Source of the DNA: Bacteroidales bacterium
GTDB taxonomy: Bacteria; Bacteroidota; Bacteroidia; Bacteroidales; Paludibacteraceae
Direction: 5' to 3'
NCBI GenBank assembly: GCA_004557405.1
Contig: SFDZ01000005.1
Span: forward strand, 106,572 to 170,571
DNA length: 64,000 bases
Shown: in pieces, positions 47,063 to 55,490 of the stretch
How the letters are laid out: each line of letters begins with the position of its first letter
How positions within the stretch are numbered: position 1 is the first letter of the stretch
Notes under the pieces: model-generated
The model's database searches: none
What the model was told of the DNA's origin: nothing
Seen by the model: the letters and a program-made list of their open reading frames with translations, nothing else
Position numbers and translations under genes: made by a program

Positions 47063-47866
47063 ATGTTGAAGCGATTGGGGTACATAGTGGCGGTTGCCGG
47101 CTTGTTGGTTTCGTGCAACGGCATGCAGCAGTTATTGAAAGAGAAAAATCCGGAGGTGAAATACGAAGCCGCCAAAAATCTTTTTCAAGAAAAAAAATAT
47201 GCCAAATGTTCGCAGTTGCTCGAAGATGTCGCCACCTATTACAAAGGTACCGGGCGCGCCGAAGAGGTGCTGTATCTGTTGGCCGAGTCGTATCGCGGAC
47301 AGGAGGATTATGTTACTGCCGCCGAATATTACAACACGTATGTCAAAAACTATCCGCGTGGCACCTATGCACAAGAGTGCAATTTTATGATAGGTTTCTG
47401 TTATTACAAAGATTCGGCCGACCCGCGCCTCGACCAAACAAGCACTCACAATGCGTTGGAAGCGTTCACGGCCTATTTGGAACAATATCCGTTGAGCGAC
47501 CGCTCGTCCGAAACCTATCAGTACATATTCGAATTGGAGGATAAATTGGCCTACAAAGGCTACCTGAATGCAAAACTGTATTACAATCTCGGCATGTATT
47601 TGGGAAATAATTTCCGTTCGGCGATTATCTGCGCCAACAATACGTTGAAGGATTATCCCGAAACGAAACACCGCGAAGCACTCTTGTTCCTGGTGTTGCA
47701 GGCAAAATACAAGGAGGCTGTGCTGAGCGTGCATGAGAAAAAATCGGAGCGTTTCAGCGAAGTGATTGACGAGTACTACAACTACTCGAGCGAATATCCC
47801 AACGGCAAATATATTCGCGATGCAAACCGTATGCTGAAAGAGGCTAAAGCACATGTAAAACAATGA
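47063..47866 (+). CDS. bamD: Outer membrane assembly lipoprotein BamD
   Basis: 267 residues from the ATG at 47063, with lipobox (MLKRLGYIVAVAGLLVSC). TPR repeats follow in BamD order: EVKYEAAKNLFQEKKYAKCSQLLEDV, AEEVLYLLAESYRGQEDYVTAAEYYNTYVKNYP, QTSTHNALEAFTAYLEQYP, RSAIICANNTLKDYPETKHREALLFLVL. BamD works with BamA to insert barrels into the outer membrane. rpoZ lies 35 bases downstream, a common Bacteroidota order. Confidence 0.93.
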   Translation: MLKRLGYIVAVAGLLVSCNGMQQLLKEKNPEVKYEAAKNLFQEKKYAKCSQLLEDVATYYKGTGRAEEVLYLLAESYRGQEDYVTAAEYYNTYVKNYPRGTYAQECNFMIGFCYYKDSADPRLDQTSTHNALEAFTAYLEQYPLSDRSSETYQYIFELEDKLAYKGYLNAKLYYNLGMYLGNNFRSAIICANNTLKDYPETKHREALLFLVLQAKYKEAVLSVHEKKSERFSEVIDEYYNYSSEYPNGKYIRDANRMLKEAKAHVKQ

Positions 47867-47901
47867 AATAAATTAACAATAAATAACAGACAAAAAAGAT
47901 T

Positions 47902-48234
47902 ATGGATTACAAAAAAATGAAAGCGCCAACCAATACCGTAACGCGCGACATGAATCAACTCTCCGAATCGGTCGGGAATGTCTATGAAATGGTACGCATT
48001 ATTGCTAAACGCTCGAACCAAATCGCTACCGAAATGAAACGCGACTTGGACAAAAAATTGCAGGATTTCTCGTCGTCGTCGGATACGATGGAAGAGGTGT
48101 TCGAAAATCACGAGCAGATAGAAATATCGCGTTTCTACGAAAAGATGCCGAAACCAACGTTGGAAGCCATTCAGGAGTTCGAAGAGGGCAAGATTTACTA
48201 TCGCAATCCGGCCAATATGGAGGTCGATGAGTAA
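47902..48234 (+). CDS. rpoZ: RNA polymerase omega subunit (Rpb6-like)
   Basis: 110 residues. The Bacteroidota omega protein is recognised by the motif NVYEMVRIIAKRSNQIATEMKRDL and the C-terminal EFEEGKIYYRNP. It aids assembly of the polymerase core. The gene comes after bamD and ends at a terminator. Confidence 0.9.
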   Translation: MDYKKMKAPTNTVTRDMNQLSESVGNVYEMVRIIAKRSNQIATEMKRDLDKKLQDFSSSSDTMEEVFENHEQIEISRFYEKMPKPTLEAIQEFEEGKIYYRNPANMEVDE

Positions 48235-48256
48235 ACTCTCGGGCGTCGACAAAACG

Positions 48257-48287
48257 GAGGAGGGCAGTTTTGCCTTCCTTTTTTTGT
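48257..48287 (+). terminator. Terminator of rpoZ
   Basis: Stem AGGAGGGCA / TGCCTTCCT with one G-T pair and a T tract right after, 23 bases past the rpoZ stop. Confidence 0.75.
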
Positions 48288-48314
48288 AACTTTCGAGAAA
48301 AAATTGTACCTTTG
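48284..48314 (+). promoter_or_regulatory. Promoter of the DUF4199 gene
   Basis: TTG (48284-48286), 20-base spacer, TACCTTTG (48307-48314), 28 bases before the ATG at 48343. Confidence 0.55.
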
Positions 48315-48342
48315 CTTGTTTTTTAACAACGAATGTCCGGCT

Positions 48343-48846
48343 ATGAAACCAATGATTCTGAAACACGCCATGTATTTTGGCCTCTTGTTCGGGCTGATGT
48401 TTAGTCTGAACTTCTACTTTTCGACCATCGAAGCCGTGATTCCCAACGTTTTGTCGTGGGTGTTGGTGCTGCTGATGCCGTATGTGGCATATCGTTTGGC
48501 GGTCGATTGTCGCGAGCGCGTGTGCGATGGCGTCATCTCCTACGGCACGGCATTGTGGTATGGCATCCAACTATTTTTCTATGCCGCATTGGTTGCCGCA
48601 GTGTTCAAACTCATCTACTTCAACTACATCAGTCCCGATTTTCTGTTGCATCAGATTGACCAATCGCTGAAACTGATGGAGCAGATGCAGTTGCCCCTTG
48701 GCGCTGCGGAGGTGGCCGAAGTCAAAAAAGTGCTGACACCCATCAATATGTCGCTCAATTACATTTGGTTAGATGTGCTGGCCGGCCTGATGGTGTCGCT
48801 GTTTACGGCGGCTTTGGTCAAACGCGACGCCCCGATGTCGAACTAA
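48343..48846 (+). CDS. DUF4199 family membrane protein
   Basis: 167 residues from the ATG at 48343, which follows the promoter at 48284-48314; the frame open from 48304 starts inside the promoter and is rejected. Four hydrophobic segments, the first pair close together (HAMYFGLLFGLMFSLNFYF, VLSWVLVLLMPYVAYRLAV), with the family's later FLLHQIDQSLKLMEQ. Known only from Bacteroidota, often next to the glycosyltransferase found here; function unknown. Confidence 0.85.
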   Translation: MKPMILKHAMYFGLLFGLMFSLNFYFSTIEAVIPNVLSWVLVLLMPYVAYRLAVDCRERVCDGVISYGTALWYGIQLFFYAALVAAVFKLIYFNYISPDFLLHQIDQSLKLMEQMQLPLGAAEVAEVKKVLTPINMSLNYIWLDVLAGLMVSLFTAALVKRDAPMSN

Positions 48847-48863
48847 AATAATCGTTTTTGTTT

Positions 48864-49814
48864 ATGGATATATCAGTAGTAGTTCCGCTGTACAACGAGG
48901 CCGATTCGCTGCCTTCGCTCTACGAATGGATTGTGCGCGTGATGCGTGAACATGGCTTTTCGTACGAAATCATTTTTGTGAACGATGGCAGCACCGACAA
49001 TTCGTGGCAAATTATCAACGACCTGCATCAAAACGACGCCGCCGTGCACGGCATTCGCTTTCGGCGCAATTACGGCAAATCGCCGGCGTTGTATTGCGGG
49101 TTTGCCAAAACACAAGGCGATGTCGTCATAACGATGGATGCCGATTTACAAGACTCGCCGGACGAAATTCCGGAACTATATCGCATGATAAAGGACGAAG
49201 GCTACGATTTGGTGTCGGGCTGGAAGAAAAAACGCTACGACAACGCATTGACCAAAAATCTGCCCTCGAAAATTTACAATGCTACGGCGCGGCGCGTTAC
49301 CGGCCTGAAATTGCACGACATGAACTGCGGCTTGAAAGCCTATCGCAGCGAAGTGGTCAAAAATATCGAAGTGTACGGCGAAATGCACCGTTACATTCCT
49401 TATCTGGCTAAAAATGCCGGTTTTACCAACATTGGCGAGAAAGTGGTCGAACATCGTAAACGCCAATTTGGTACATCGAAATTCGGGTTGGAACGTTTTG
49501 TACACGGCTATCTCGACTTGTTTTCGCTCTATTTTCTCAGCCGTTTCGGCAAGCGCCCAATGCACTTTTTTGGCTTGCTGGGCACATTGATGTTTTTGGT
49601 CGGATTTGTGGCGGTTTGCGTGGTTGGCGGTGTTAAATTGGCAGCCTTATCCCAAGGTGTGCCGGCGCCGTTGGTAACCGACTCGCCCTATTTCTATCTG
49701 TCGCTTACGGCCATGATTTTGGGCACGCAGATGTTCTTGTCGGGATTTGTGGGCGAATTGATTTCGCGCTCGTCGGCCGAACGCAATCATTATCAGGTGG
49801 CAGCCGAAATTTGA
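48864..49814 (+). CDS. Family 2 glycosyltransferase, polyprenyl-phosphate type
   Basis: 316 residues from the ATG at 48864. GT-A fold: ISVVVPLYNEADSLPSLYEW, FVNDGSTDNSW, the metal-binding DADLQDSPDEIPELY, and NCGLKAYR. Two C-terminal membrane segments (FGLLGTLMFLVGFVAVCVVG, LSLTAMILGTQMFLSGFVGEL) fit the DPM1/GtrB/ArnC group that loads sugars onto undecaprenyl phosphate. It follows the DUF4199 gene after 17 bases. Confidence 0.92.
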   Translation: MDISVVVPLYNEADSLPSLYEWIVRVMREHGFSYEIIFVNDGSTDNSWQIINDLHQNDAAVHGIRFRRNYGKSPALYCGFAKTQGDVVITMDADLQDSPDEIPELYRMIKDEGYDLVSGWKKKRYDNALTKNLPSKIYNATARRVTGLKLHDMNCGLKAYRSEVVKNIEVYGEMHRYIPYLAKNAGFTNIGEKVVEHRKRQFGTSKFGLERFVHGYLDLFSLYFLSRFGKRPMHFFGLLGTLMFLVGFVAVCVVGGVKLAALSQGVPAPLVTDSPYFYLSLTAMILGTQMFLSGFVGELISRSSAERNHYQVAAEI

Positions 49815-49819
49815 CCGAA

Positions 49820-49954
49820 ATGTCGATGCTGAAAGCCTTTGTGTTGGCGTGGCTTGAACGTGGCGAAGTGTGGAACGCGATAGCCTACGGCGGCATCAGT
49901 GTGGTGCCGGGCGTGGCGTTGACATTTGTCGGACTGCGTTTGGCGGTTAATTAA
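49820..49954 (+). CDS. Small protein, 44 residues, probably membrane associated
   Basis: Open frame from ATG 49820 to TAA 49954, between two co-oriented genes with gaps of 5 and 16 bases. The second half is hydrophobic (YGGISVVPGVALTFVGLRLA), fitting one membrane segment. No homologue is recognised. Its tight spacing in a co-directional run is the main support. Confidence 0.5.
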   Translation: MSMLKAFVLAWLERGEVWNAIAYGGISVVPGVALTFVGLRLAVN

Positions 49955-49970
49955 AAAAAACGAAAAAACT

Positions 49971-50489
49971 ATGGAACTATTTTTGGACTTGCTGAAATAT
50001 ACCGTTCCGGCGTTGGTGGTAGCGCTGACGACGTGGTTGGTGTTGTACAAACTATTGGCCGCCGAAACCGAACGGCGCGCTTTTGAACTCCGCAAAATGA
50101 ATCAAAACCAACTGACGCCGGCGCGTCTGCGCGCTTACGAGCGACTGACATTGTTGCTCGAACGCACACAGCCCGAAGCCATGATTTTGCGCCTCGACCT
50201 GCAGGGAATGACCAACTTGGAGTTGCAAACGCGCTTGCTGCAAACTGTGCGCGACGAGTTTGACCACAACGTGTCGCAACAAATCTATGTGTCGCAACAG
50301 GCATGGGTGCTGGTGCGCAATGCACGCGAAAATTTAGTGCGTATCATCAATGCGTCGGCCGGACAAGTGCAACCATCGGCACCGGCGCTGCAGTTGGCGC
50401 AGTGCTTGATAGAGATGTATGCCGCACTAAAAACAACGCCAACCGACGTGGCGTTGGATTTTTTGAAAAACGAAGTGAAAACATTGTGA
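49971..50489 (+). CDS. Conserved Bacteroidota protein with N-terminal membrane anchor
   Basis: 172 residues from the ATG at 49971. One membrane helix (LLKYTVPALVVALTTWLVLYKLL), then a charged helical region (AETERRAFELRKMNQNQLTPARLRAYERLTLLLER) that looks like a coiled coil. No catalytic motif seen. It is in a chain with the glycosyltransferase, the 44-residue protein and the nitroreductase (2-base gap). Confidence 0.7.
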   Translation: MELFLDLLKYTVPALVVALTTWLVLYKLLAAETERRAFELRKMNQNQLTPARLRAYERLTLLLERTQPEAMILRLDLQGMTNLELQTRLLQTVRDEFDHNVSQQIYVSQQAWVLVRNARENLVRIINASAGQVQPSAPALQLAQCLIEMYAALKTTPTDVALDFLKNEVKTL

Positions 50490-50491
50490 AT

Positions 50492-51004
50492 ATGTTCAAA
50501 CAAATAGCCGAACAACGCTATTCGCTGCGCCATTTTGATGCGAATAGGCCTGTCGAACACGAAAAAATAGATTATGTGCTTCAATGTGCTTGTGTGGCAC
50601 CATCGGCAGTGAACTTGCAGCCCTATCATTTTTTTGTCGTAACGAACACACAGACACTGACTGCGTTGAATGGTTGCTATCAGCGCGAATGGTTTGCCGA
50701 TGCGCCTGTGTGCGTGGTAGCGTGTGCCGACCATACACGGTCGTGGCATCGCCCCAACGATGGTAAAGACCACGCCGACATTGATGTGGCCATCGCTGTG
50801 GATCATCTCACATTGGCCGCGGCCGAAGTCGGTTTGGGTACGTGCTGGGTGTGCAATTTCGATGCAAAACGTTGTGCTGCCATCTTGCACTTGCCGGCCG
50901 ATGTCGAACCGGTTGTCTTGGTTCCGATGGGTTATGCAGCGGCAGGAAATGTGGTGCCGACAAAGAAACGGAAGTCGCCTGCAGAGTTATTTACATTTGT
51001 ATAG
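50492..51004 (+). CDS. Nitroreductase family flavoprotein
   Basis: 170 residues, standard for the short FMN-dependent nitroreductases. Motifs: RYSLRHFD (FMN phosphate Arg/Ser), APSAVNLQPYHFFVV, DHLTLAAAEVGLGTCWVCNF and a final VPMGYA. Substrate unknown. An open frame extends upstream to 50303 but overlaps the previous gene and is not family-like. Confidence 0.9.
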   Translation: MFKQIAEQRYSLRHFDANRPVEHEKIDYVLQCACVAPSAVNLQPYHFFVVTNTQTLTALNGCYQREWFADAPVCVVACADHTRSWHRPNDGKDHADIDVAIAVDHLTLAAAEVGLGTCWVCNFDAKRCAAILHLPADVEPVVLVPMGYAAAGNVVPTKKRKSPAELFTFV

Positions 51005-51011
51005 TCCCAAA

Positions 51012-51497
51012 GTGAAGAATTGCTGTAAAATAGCGTGTGTATGCGCCATGGCAACGTTGCTTGTGGCGTGCAACGGCAACGATACCGTTTGTCGCAAAGA
51101 GAAGACGGTGCTGATGGGTGTGGCGCTGTATAAAACCACATACAATGCCGCGACAGAGAAGTTTACCACGACGCCGACTTCCGAAAAACTGACGGTTTTT
51201 GGTGTCGATAACGACTCGGTGTTGTATGACGGGACGGCGGTCAGTGCGTTGGCTTTGCCGTTGCGTGTGCATGCCGATTCTACGGCGTTTGTGCTGCAGC
51301 GCGATACGTTGGGCACCGACACACTGATTATCCGCCATGCCAACGACACCAATTTTATTTCGTTGGAATGCGGCTGCTTTGTCTATCACACTATAACGTC
51401 TGTGGCGGCTACGGCGCATCAAATCGATTCCGTTGTCGTCGAAAAAGAAACGGTGCAGAATGTTGCCGAAAATCATTTGCGTCTTTATTATCGTTGA
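51012..51497 (+). CDS. DUF6452-like lipoprotein
   Basis: 161 residues starting at GTG 51012 with a Cys-rich signal peptide and lipobox (KIACVCAMATLLVAC). The rest is a small beta-rich domain (TVLMGVALYKTT, LECGCFVYHTITSV). The pairing with a DUF6048 gene 6 bases downstream is what suggests DUF6452. Function unknown. The start codon is the least certain point; an ATG at 51048 would cut the signal peptide. Confidence 0.65.
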   Translation: MKNCCKIACVCAMATLLVACNGNDTVCRKEKTVLMGVALYKTTYNAATEKFTTTPTSEKLTVFGVDNDSVLYDGTAVSALALPLRVHADSTAFVLQRDTLGTDTLIIRHANDTNFISLECGCFVYHTITSVAATAHQIDSVVVEKETVQNVAENHLRLYYR

Positions 51498-51503
51498 TGT
51501 GGC

Positions 51504-52232
51504 ATGAATCGTTTGCGTAATGTGTTAATGGTGGTTTGTCTGTTGTCGGCCGTAACGGGGCTGATGGCACAAATGCGCGAGCCGACATCGCCGTCGGATT
51601 CGGTGGTTTTCCGTGGTTTTTCGGCGCATCTCGACATTGCATCGCCGTTGATGGGCATTGCGGTGGACAAAGGCGTGATTACGGGCGAAATACAATTCGA
51701 CGTCAATCTGCGTAATAAATTTTTCCCGATAGTCGAGGTAGGCTATGCTGCCATTGAGCATGTGGCCGACAATGGCGCGACATATCGTGCCGGCGCCCCG
51801 TTCTGGAGGCTGGGATTGAATTATAATGTATTGAAAACCAAGCGTGAAGATGGTTCCGAGAAATTGAATCGGCACTATCCGTTTGTCGGCTTGCGCTATG
51901 GCATGAGTGTGGTCAATTACGAATTGTCGTCGGTGCCGCTTGCGCGCGACTATTGGGGCGAAACGGATGCGCTGGCGTGGCACGGGCGCCATGCTTATGC
52001 CGGTTGGCTGGAGTTGTTGGCCGGCGTGCGTGTCGATTTGGTCAATGGTTTCACCATGGGATGGTCGGTGCGGATAAATCTGTTGCTGCATTCGTCGCTC
52101 GACAACAAAGAGTTACTTTGGTATGTGCCGGGTTACGGCCGGTCGTCGGGCACACAATTCACGTTCAATTACACCATTGGTTTCAACTATCGCACCAAAT
52201 ACGAACGTGCGCGTATGGAACGTGCGCAGTAA
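51504..52232 (+). CDS. DUF6048 family outer membrane beta-barrel protein
   Basis: 242 residues with a signal peptide (MNRLRNVLMVVCLLSAVTGLMAQ). Alternating beta strands with family-like segments FRGFSAHLDIASPLMGIAVD, EIQFDVNLRNKFFPIVEVGYA, GLRYGMSVVNYEL. Predicted barrel. Forms a two-gene unit with the lipoprotein upstream and converges on the patatin gene (19 bases between stops). Confidence 0.8.
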   Translation: MNRLRNVLMVVCLLSAVTGLMAQMREPTSPSDSVVFRGFSAHLDIASPLMGIAVDKGVITGEIQFDVNLRNKFFPIVEVGYAAIEHVADNGATYRAGAPFWRLGLNYNVLKTKREDGSEKLNRHYPFVGLRYGMSVVNYELSSVPLARDYWGETDALAWHGRHAYAGWLELLAGVRVDLVNGFTMGWSVRINLLLHSSLDNKELLWYVPGYGRSSGTQFTFNYTIGFNYRTKYERARMERAQ

Positions 52233-52251
52233 TGTGCTTTCGTTCAGTGGG

Positions 52252-53094
52252 TTAAGCGCGCAGATAATCCTTTAGGCGTGGCAATAGTTGTGTAGCATCG
52301 TTTACTCCCAAATCGTACATGGTTTGTAGTGTGTCGGGGTTTTTCTCGATGCGTCCGATGTGTATGTGTTTTGTCGGACGAATGACGGCAATTTTCCCTT
52401 GTTGTTCCAACCGTTCGATGTGTTCTATTTGCGCATTATACATAGTGTGTCGCCGGCAAATAGCCTCGACCAGATTGGGATATTTTCGGTAGAAAATGTT
52501 TGCCAACAGCGGATTCATGGCTCTTTTGCGATAGTTGGCCGGTCGTGTCAGCACCACAATTACTTTGTCGTAGCCATCGTTCAGACAGCGTGCGAGCGGA
52601 ATGCTGTCCGTTATGCCGCCATCGAGGTAGAATTGCTTGTCGAGTTCCACCATTTTCGATACGAACGGCATGGCCGAAGTGGCTCGCAAAATTTCCATTT
52701 GTTGTAGCACGTCGTCGATTTTTTTGTATTCCGTTTGTCCGGAGTGTACGTTTGTAACGGTGGCGTACAGTTTGGTGTGCGACAATGCAAATGCCTCTTG
52801 GTCGAACACATCGAGTTTGAAAGGGATTTCGTAGTAAGCAAATTCTTTGTTGACGATATTGCCGGTAGTGAGTAGCGAGCGCAGTCCCATATATCGCGGG
52901 TCGGCGGCGTAGCGTTGATTGTAGCGCAGTGTCCGTCCGCGCTGTTTCGATATGTAGTTTACGCCAAAGAGTACACCGGCCGACGTGGCGTAAACGGCAT
53001 CGGCGTCGATGTCGTTGTCCAGAAAAACGTCTAATGCGCCGGCGGTGTACAATCCACGCATGGCTCCGCCCTCCAAAACTAATGCGGTTTTCAT
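52252..53094 (-). CDS. Patatin-like phospholipase family protein
   Basis: 280 residues of the YjjU-type patatin family. Oxyanion loop EGGAMRGLYTAG; nucleophile elbow YATSAGVLFG with Ser-Ala-Gly; second dyad residue in FYLDGGITDSIP. The usual G-x-S-x-G has Ala in the first position. Likely a cytoplasmic lipid acyl hydrolase. It separates the core genome from the CRISPR locus. Confidence 0.88.
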   Translation of the reverse strand: MKTALVLEGGAMRGLYTAGALDVFLDNDIDADAVYATSAGVLFGVNYISKQRGRTLRYNQRYAADPRYMGLRSLLTTGNIVNKEFAYYEIPFKLDVFDQEAFALSHTKLYATVTNVHSGQTEYKKIDDVLQQMEILRATSAMPFVSKMVELDKQFYLDGGITDSIPLARCLNDGYDKVIVVLTRPANYRKRAMNPLLANIFYRKYPNLVEAICRRHTMYNAQIEHIERLEQQGKIAVIRPTKHIHIGRIEKNPDTLQTMYDLGVNDATQLLPRLKDYLRA

Positions 53095-53201
53095 TTTCTG
53101 AATCGGGTTACTTTTCGTTCCAAAAGTACATAAAAAATATGAGATACGGAAAAAGTTCAGAAAAAAATGTTGAGATTAATGGTATTTTGCGTAAAAAACA
53201 T

Positions 53202-53209
53202 TATTTTTG
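53202..53209 (+). promoter_or_regulatory. Possible -7 box for the cas operon
   Basis: TATTTTTG fits TAnnTTTG 42 bases before cas6. No well-spaced TTG is present, so the match is weak in this A+T-rich stretch (53095-53251), which holds no repeat array. Confidence 0.35.
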
Positions 53210-53251
53210 CAGAAACTTTACTATTAACTATGCCATTGATTGGGTAATACT

Positions 53252-53932
53252 ATGAATACACAAAAAAAGATTAAACTCTTAATAATCCATTTTCGGAATT
53301 CCTTGTTATTGTGCGATGTATCTGCTTTTCGCGGCGCAATCATCAGTAAAGTACCTGCAGACTTGACTTTGTTTCACAATCATATAGGTGATAATCTGCG
53401 CTATCGTTATCCGCTAATTCAATATAAACGTCTTCACGGCAAAGCTGCTATCATTTGTGTTGGAGAGGGAACCGAGACTATCGGTAGTTTCTTTTCGCAG
53501 GCTGATTTTAAATTGAAAATTGGGAAACGTGAAGAAGACTTTGTGGTAGAATCTATACGAGCAAATCAATGGTTGTTGCAACCATGGGACACGGAATTTC
53601 AGTATACATTGCGCAAGTGGTTGCCGTTAAACAGTGCAAACTACGAAAAATATATGAGTCTTGACAGTGTGGTTGAGAAGTATGCGATGTTAGAAAAAAT
53701 CCTGATTGGTAATGTATTGTCGTTTGCCAAAGGGATTGGTGTGCATTTTGAGCAACAGGTGGTTTGTAAAATTATTGCGATTGAAGAACCTCGACCGTTA
53801 TTGTATAAGGGTGTGAAGATGATGGCTTTTGACTTAGAGTTCAAGACCAACGTCTCGCTTCCCGACTACATTGGGCTCGGCAAGGGCGTGAGTCTGGGAT
53901 TCGGGATGGTGAAATCAGAGAATAAAAAATAA
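53252..53932 (+). CDS. cas6: CRISPR RNA endonuclease Cas6
   Basis: 226 residues from the ATG at 53252. Two-RRM Cas6 pattern with the C-terminal Gly-rich loop YIGLGKGVSLGFGMVK that grips the repeat RNA. His residues (about 13, 34 and 61 as candidates) could serve as catalytic base. It cuts the precursor crRNA. First gene of the operon, 16 bases before cas10, which shows the array used by this locus should have stem-loop repeats. Confidence 0.85.
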   Translation: MNTQKKIKLLIIHFRNSLLLCDVSAFRGAIISKVPADLTLFHNHIGDNLRYRYPLIQYKRLHGKAAIICVGEGTETIGSFFSQADFKLKIGKREEDFVVESIRANQWLLQPWDTEFQYTLRKWLPLNSANYEKYMSLDSVVEKYAMLEKILIGNVLSFAKGIGVHFEQQVVCKIIAIEEPRPLLYKGVKMMAFDLEFKTNVSLPDYIGLGKGVSLGFGMVKSENKK

Positions 53933-53948
53933 TAATAAATAAAAAAAT

Positions 53949-55490
53949 ATGGATGAAGTGAAGTATTTATACGGAGCGGCGGTGCAAGGCATACAAGGCT
54001 TCATTTTTCAGACAAACAAGCTCCGAGAGATTGTCGGGGCGAGTGAGCTTGTAGAGGAAATATGTTCCCAAAAGTTCTATGAACTATTGTCGGGGAAAAA
54101 GAATGTGGATTCCCAAACGGCATCAGAAGAGTTGATAAAGGACAATAACTGTATTCTTCACGCTGCCGGCAATATCAAGTACATCTTCAACAACGAGCAA
54201 GAATGTGCGAAGATTGTTCGTGAATTTCCAAAGGCAATCTTCGAATTTGCGCCAGGTGTGACGGTCAGTCAGGCGATTGTGAAATTCGACGGGAATGACT
54301 TCGAAACGGCTGTCAACGAATTGGAAAAACGACTTCGCACACAGCGCAATAAACCAATGCGTAGTGCAACACTTGGACTGATGGGAATCGAGAGATGTAG
54401 GCAGACTGGGATGCCGGTAGTCTTACAAAAAGGAGATGAACATTATGATGCTGGAACTCGTGCAAAATTGTTTGAGGATCGTGATGGAAAAAGGAAACGT
54501 ACTACAAAAATTTTATGTAAGAAAGCCTTTAATATTCCAGATATCAAAGATGACCAAATAGCATACGATATTGAGGACATCACTAAAGATAACGACTGGA
54601 TTGCTATTATCCATGCCGATGGTAACGGTTTGGGCCAAGTGGTGCAAGCCATTGGAACAAACGAAACGCAATTCAAGGAGTTTTCAAAATCACTTGACGA
54701 AGCCACAAAAGCGGCATCCGTTGAGGCTTATAAAGCAGTGAAGAACAAGTTCAACGAAGACAAGTTCATTCCAATCCGACCGATTGTTCTTGGTGGAGAT
54801 GATTTCACTACAATTTGTCGTGCCGATATAGCTTTGGATTATGTAACAGAGTTTATCAAACAATTCGAAGTCAAGACAAAATTTGTGAGCAAATATGAAA
54901 AATTGAAATTCGATAATCTTACAGCTTGTGCTGGAATAGCCTACATCAAATCATCATACCCATTCTATTACGGCTACAATCTTGCTGAAACTCTATGCTC
55001 ACTGGCCAAGAAAGATGCCAAGGATAAGCAGGAGATTAAGGAGGGCAAAGAACTGCCAAAATCTTGTTTGATGTTCCACAAAGTGCAGGATTCGTTTACT
55101 GAGGATTGGTCGGCAATTGCCAAGCGTGAACTGACGCCACAGGAAAATATCAGCTTCCAGTTCGGACCATATTATATAAACGAAGTAAAAGGCGATAAAT
55201 GGCTGGTTGAGGATTTGAAGACGAAAGCAAATAAATTGGATGGCAAGGAAGGTAATGCTGTCAAGTCGCATCTGCGCCAATGGATGAGCCTTTTACACGA
55301 CAATCCAGAAATGGCAAAGCAGAAGTTGCTGCGTTTGAAGTCGATGACTACAAATAATAAGTTGTTGAATTTGATAAAGAAAGTAACTTTTGAATATAAG
55401 AATAAAGATGAGCAGTATAAATCGCCCGTTTACGATATTCTTGCCATTCATACAATAAACAATCAAACGACAAAGGAGGTAGAAAAATGA
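53949..55490 (+). CDS. cas10: Type III Cas10, cyclase-competent, without HD nuclease domain
   Basis: 513 residues, short for Cas10. It starts directly with a palm-type region (YLYGAAVQGIQGFIFQTNKL) and has no N-terminal HD nuclease motif. Two palm signatures are present: HADGNGLG (residues 222-229) and the cyclase motif GGDD (282-285). The later LTACAGIAYIKSSYPFYYGYNLAE is also Cas10-like. Intact GGDD predicts cyclic oligoadenylate synthesis on target RNA binding, in line with the three CARF genes downstream; DNA cleavage by HD is predicted absent. Stop overlaps the next start by 4 bases. No strong ribosome site precedes it, unlike the next five genes. Confidence 0.88.
   Translation: MDEVKYLYGAAVQGIQGFIFQTNKLREIVGASELVEEICSQKFYELLSGKKNVDSQTASEELIKDNNCILHAAGNIKYIFNNEQECAKIVREFPKAIFEFAPGVTVSQAIVKFDGNDFETAVNELEKRLRTQRNKPMRSATLGLMGIERCRQTGMPVVLQKGDEHYDAGTRAKLFEDRDGKRKRTTKILCKKAFNIPDIKDDQIAYDIEDITKDNDWIAIIHADGNGLGQVVQAIGTNETQFKEFSKSLDEATKAASVEAYKAVKNKFNEDKFIPIRPIVLGGDDFTTICRADIALDYVTEFIKQFEVKTKFVSKYEKLKFDNLTACAGIAYIKSSYPFYYGYNLAETLCSLAKKDAKDKQEIKEGKELPKSCLMFHKVQDSFTEDWSAIAKRELTPQENISFQFGPYYINEVKGDKWLVEDLKTKANKLDGKEGNAVKSHLRQWMSLLHDNPEMAKQKLLRLKSMTTNNKLLNLIKKVTFEYKNKDEQYKSPVYDILAIHTINNQTTKEVEK
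55472..55479 (+). promoter_or_regulatory. Strong ribosome binding site (example of five in the cas operon)
   Basis: AAAGGAGG 7 bases before the ATG at 55487. Similar GGAGG sites precede the starts at 56043, 57479, 58909 and 59289. Core genes in this window have no such sites, so this feature sets the cas block apart. Confidence 0.8.

Noticed and set aside
52252..53094. Patatin gene as part of the CRISPR or a CBASS-like defence unit
   Set aside because: It is transcribed away from cas6, shows core-genome composition, and no cyclase gene pairs with it other than the distant Cas10.
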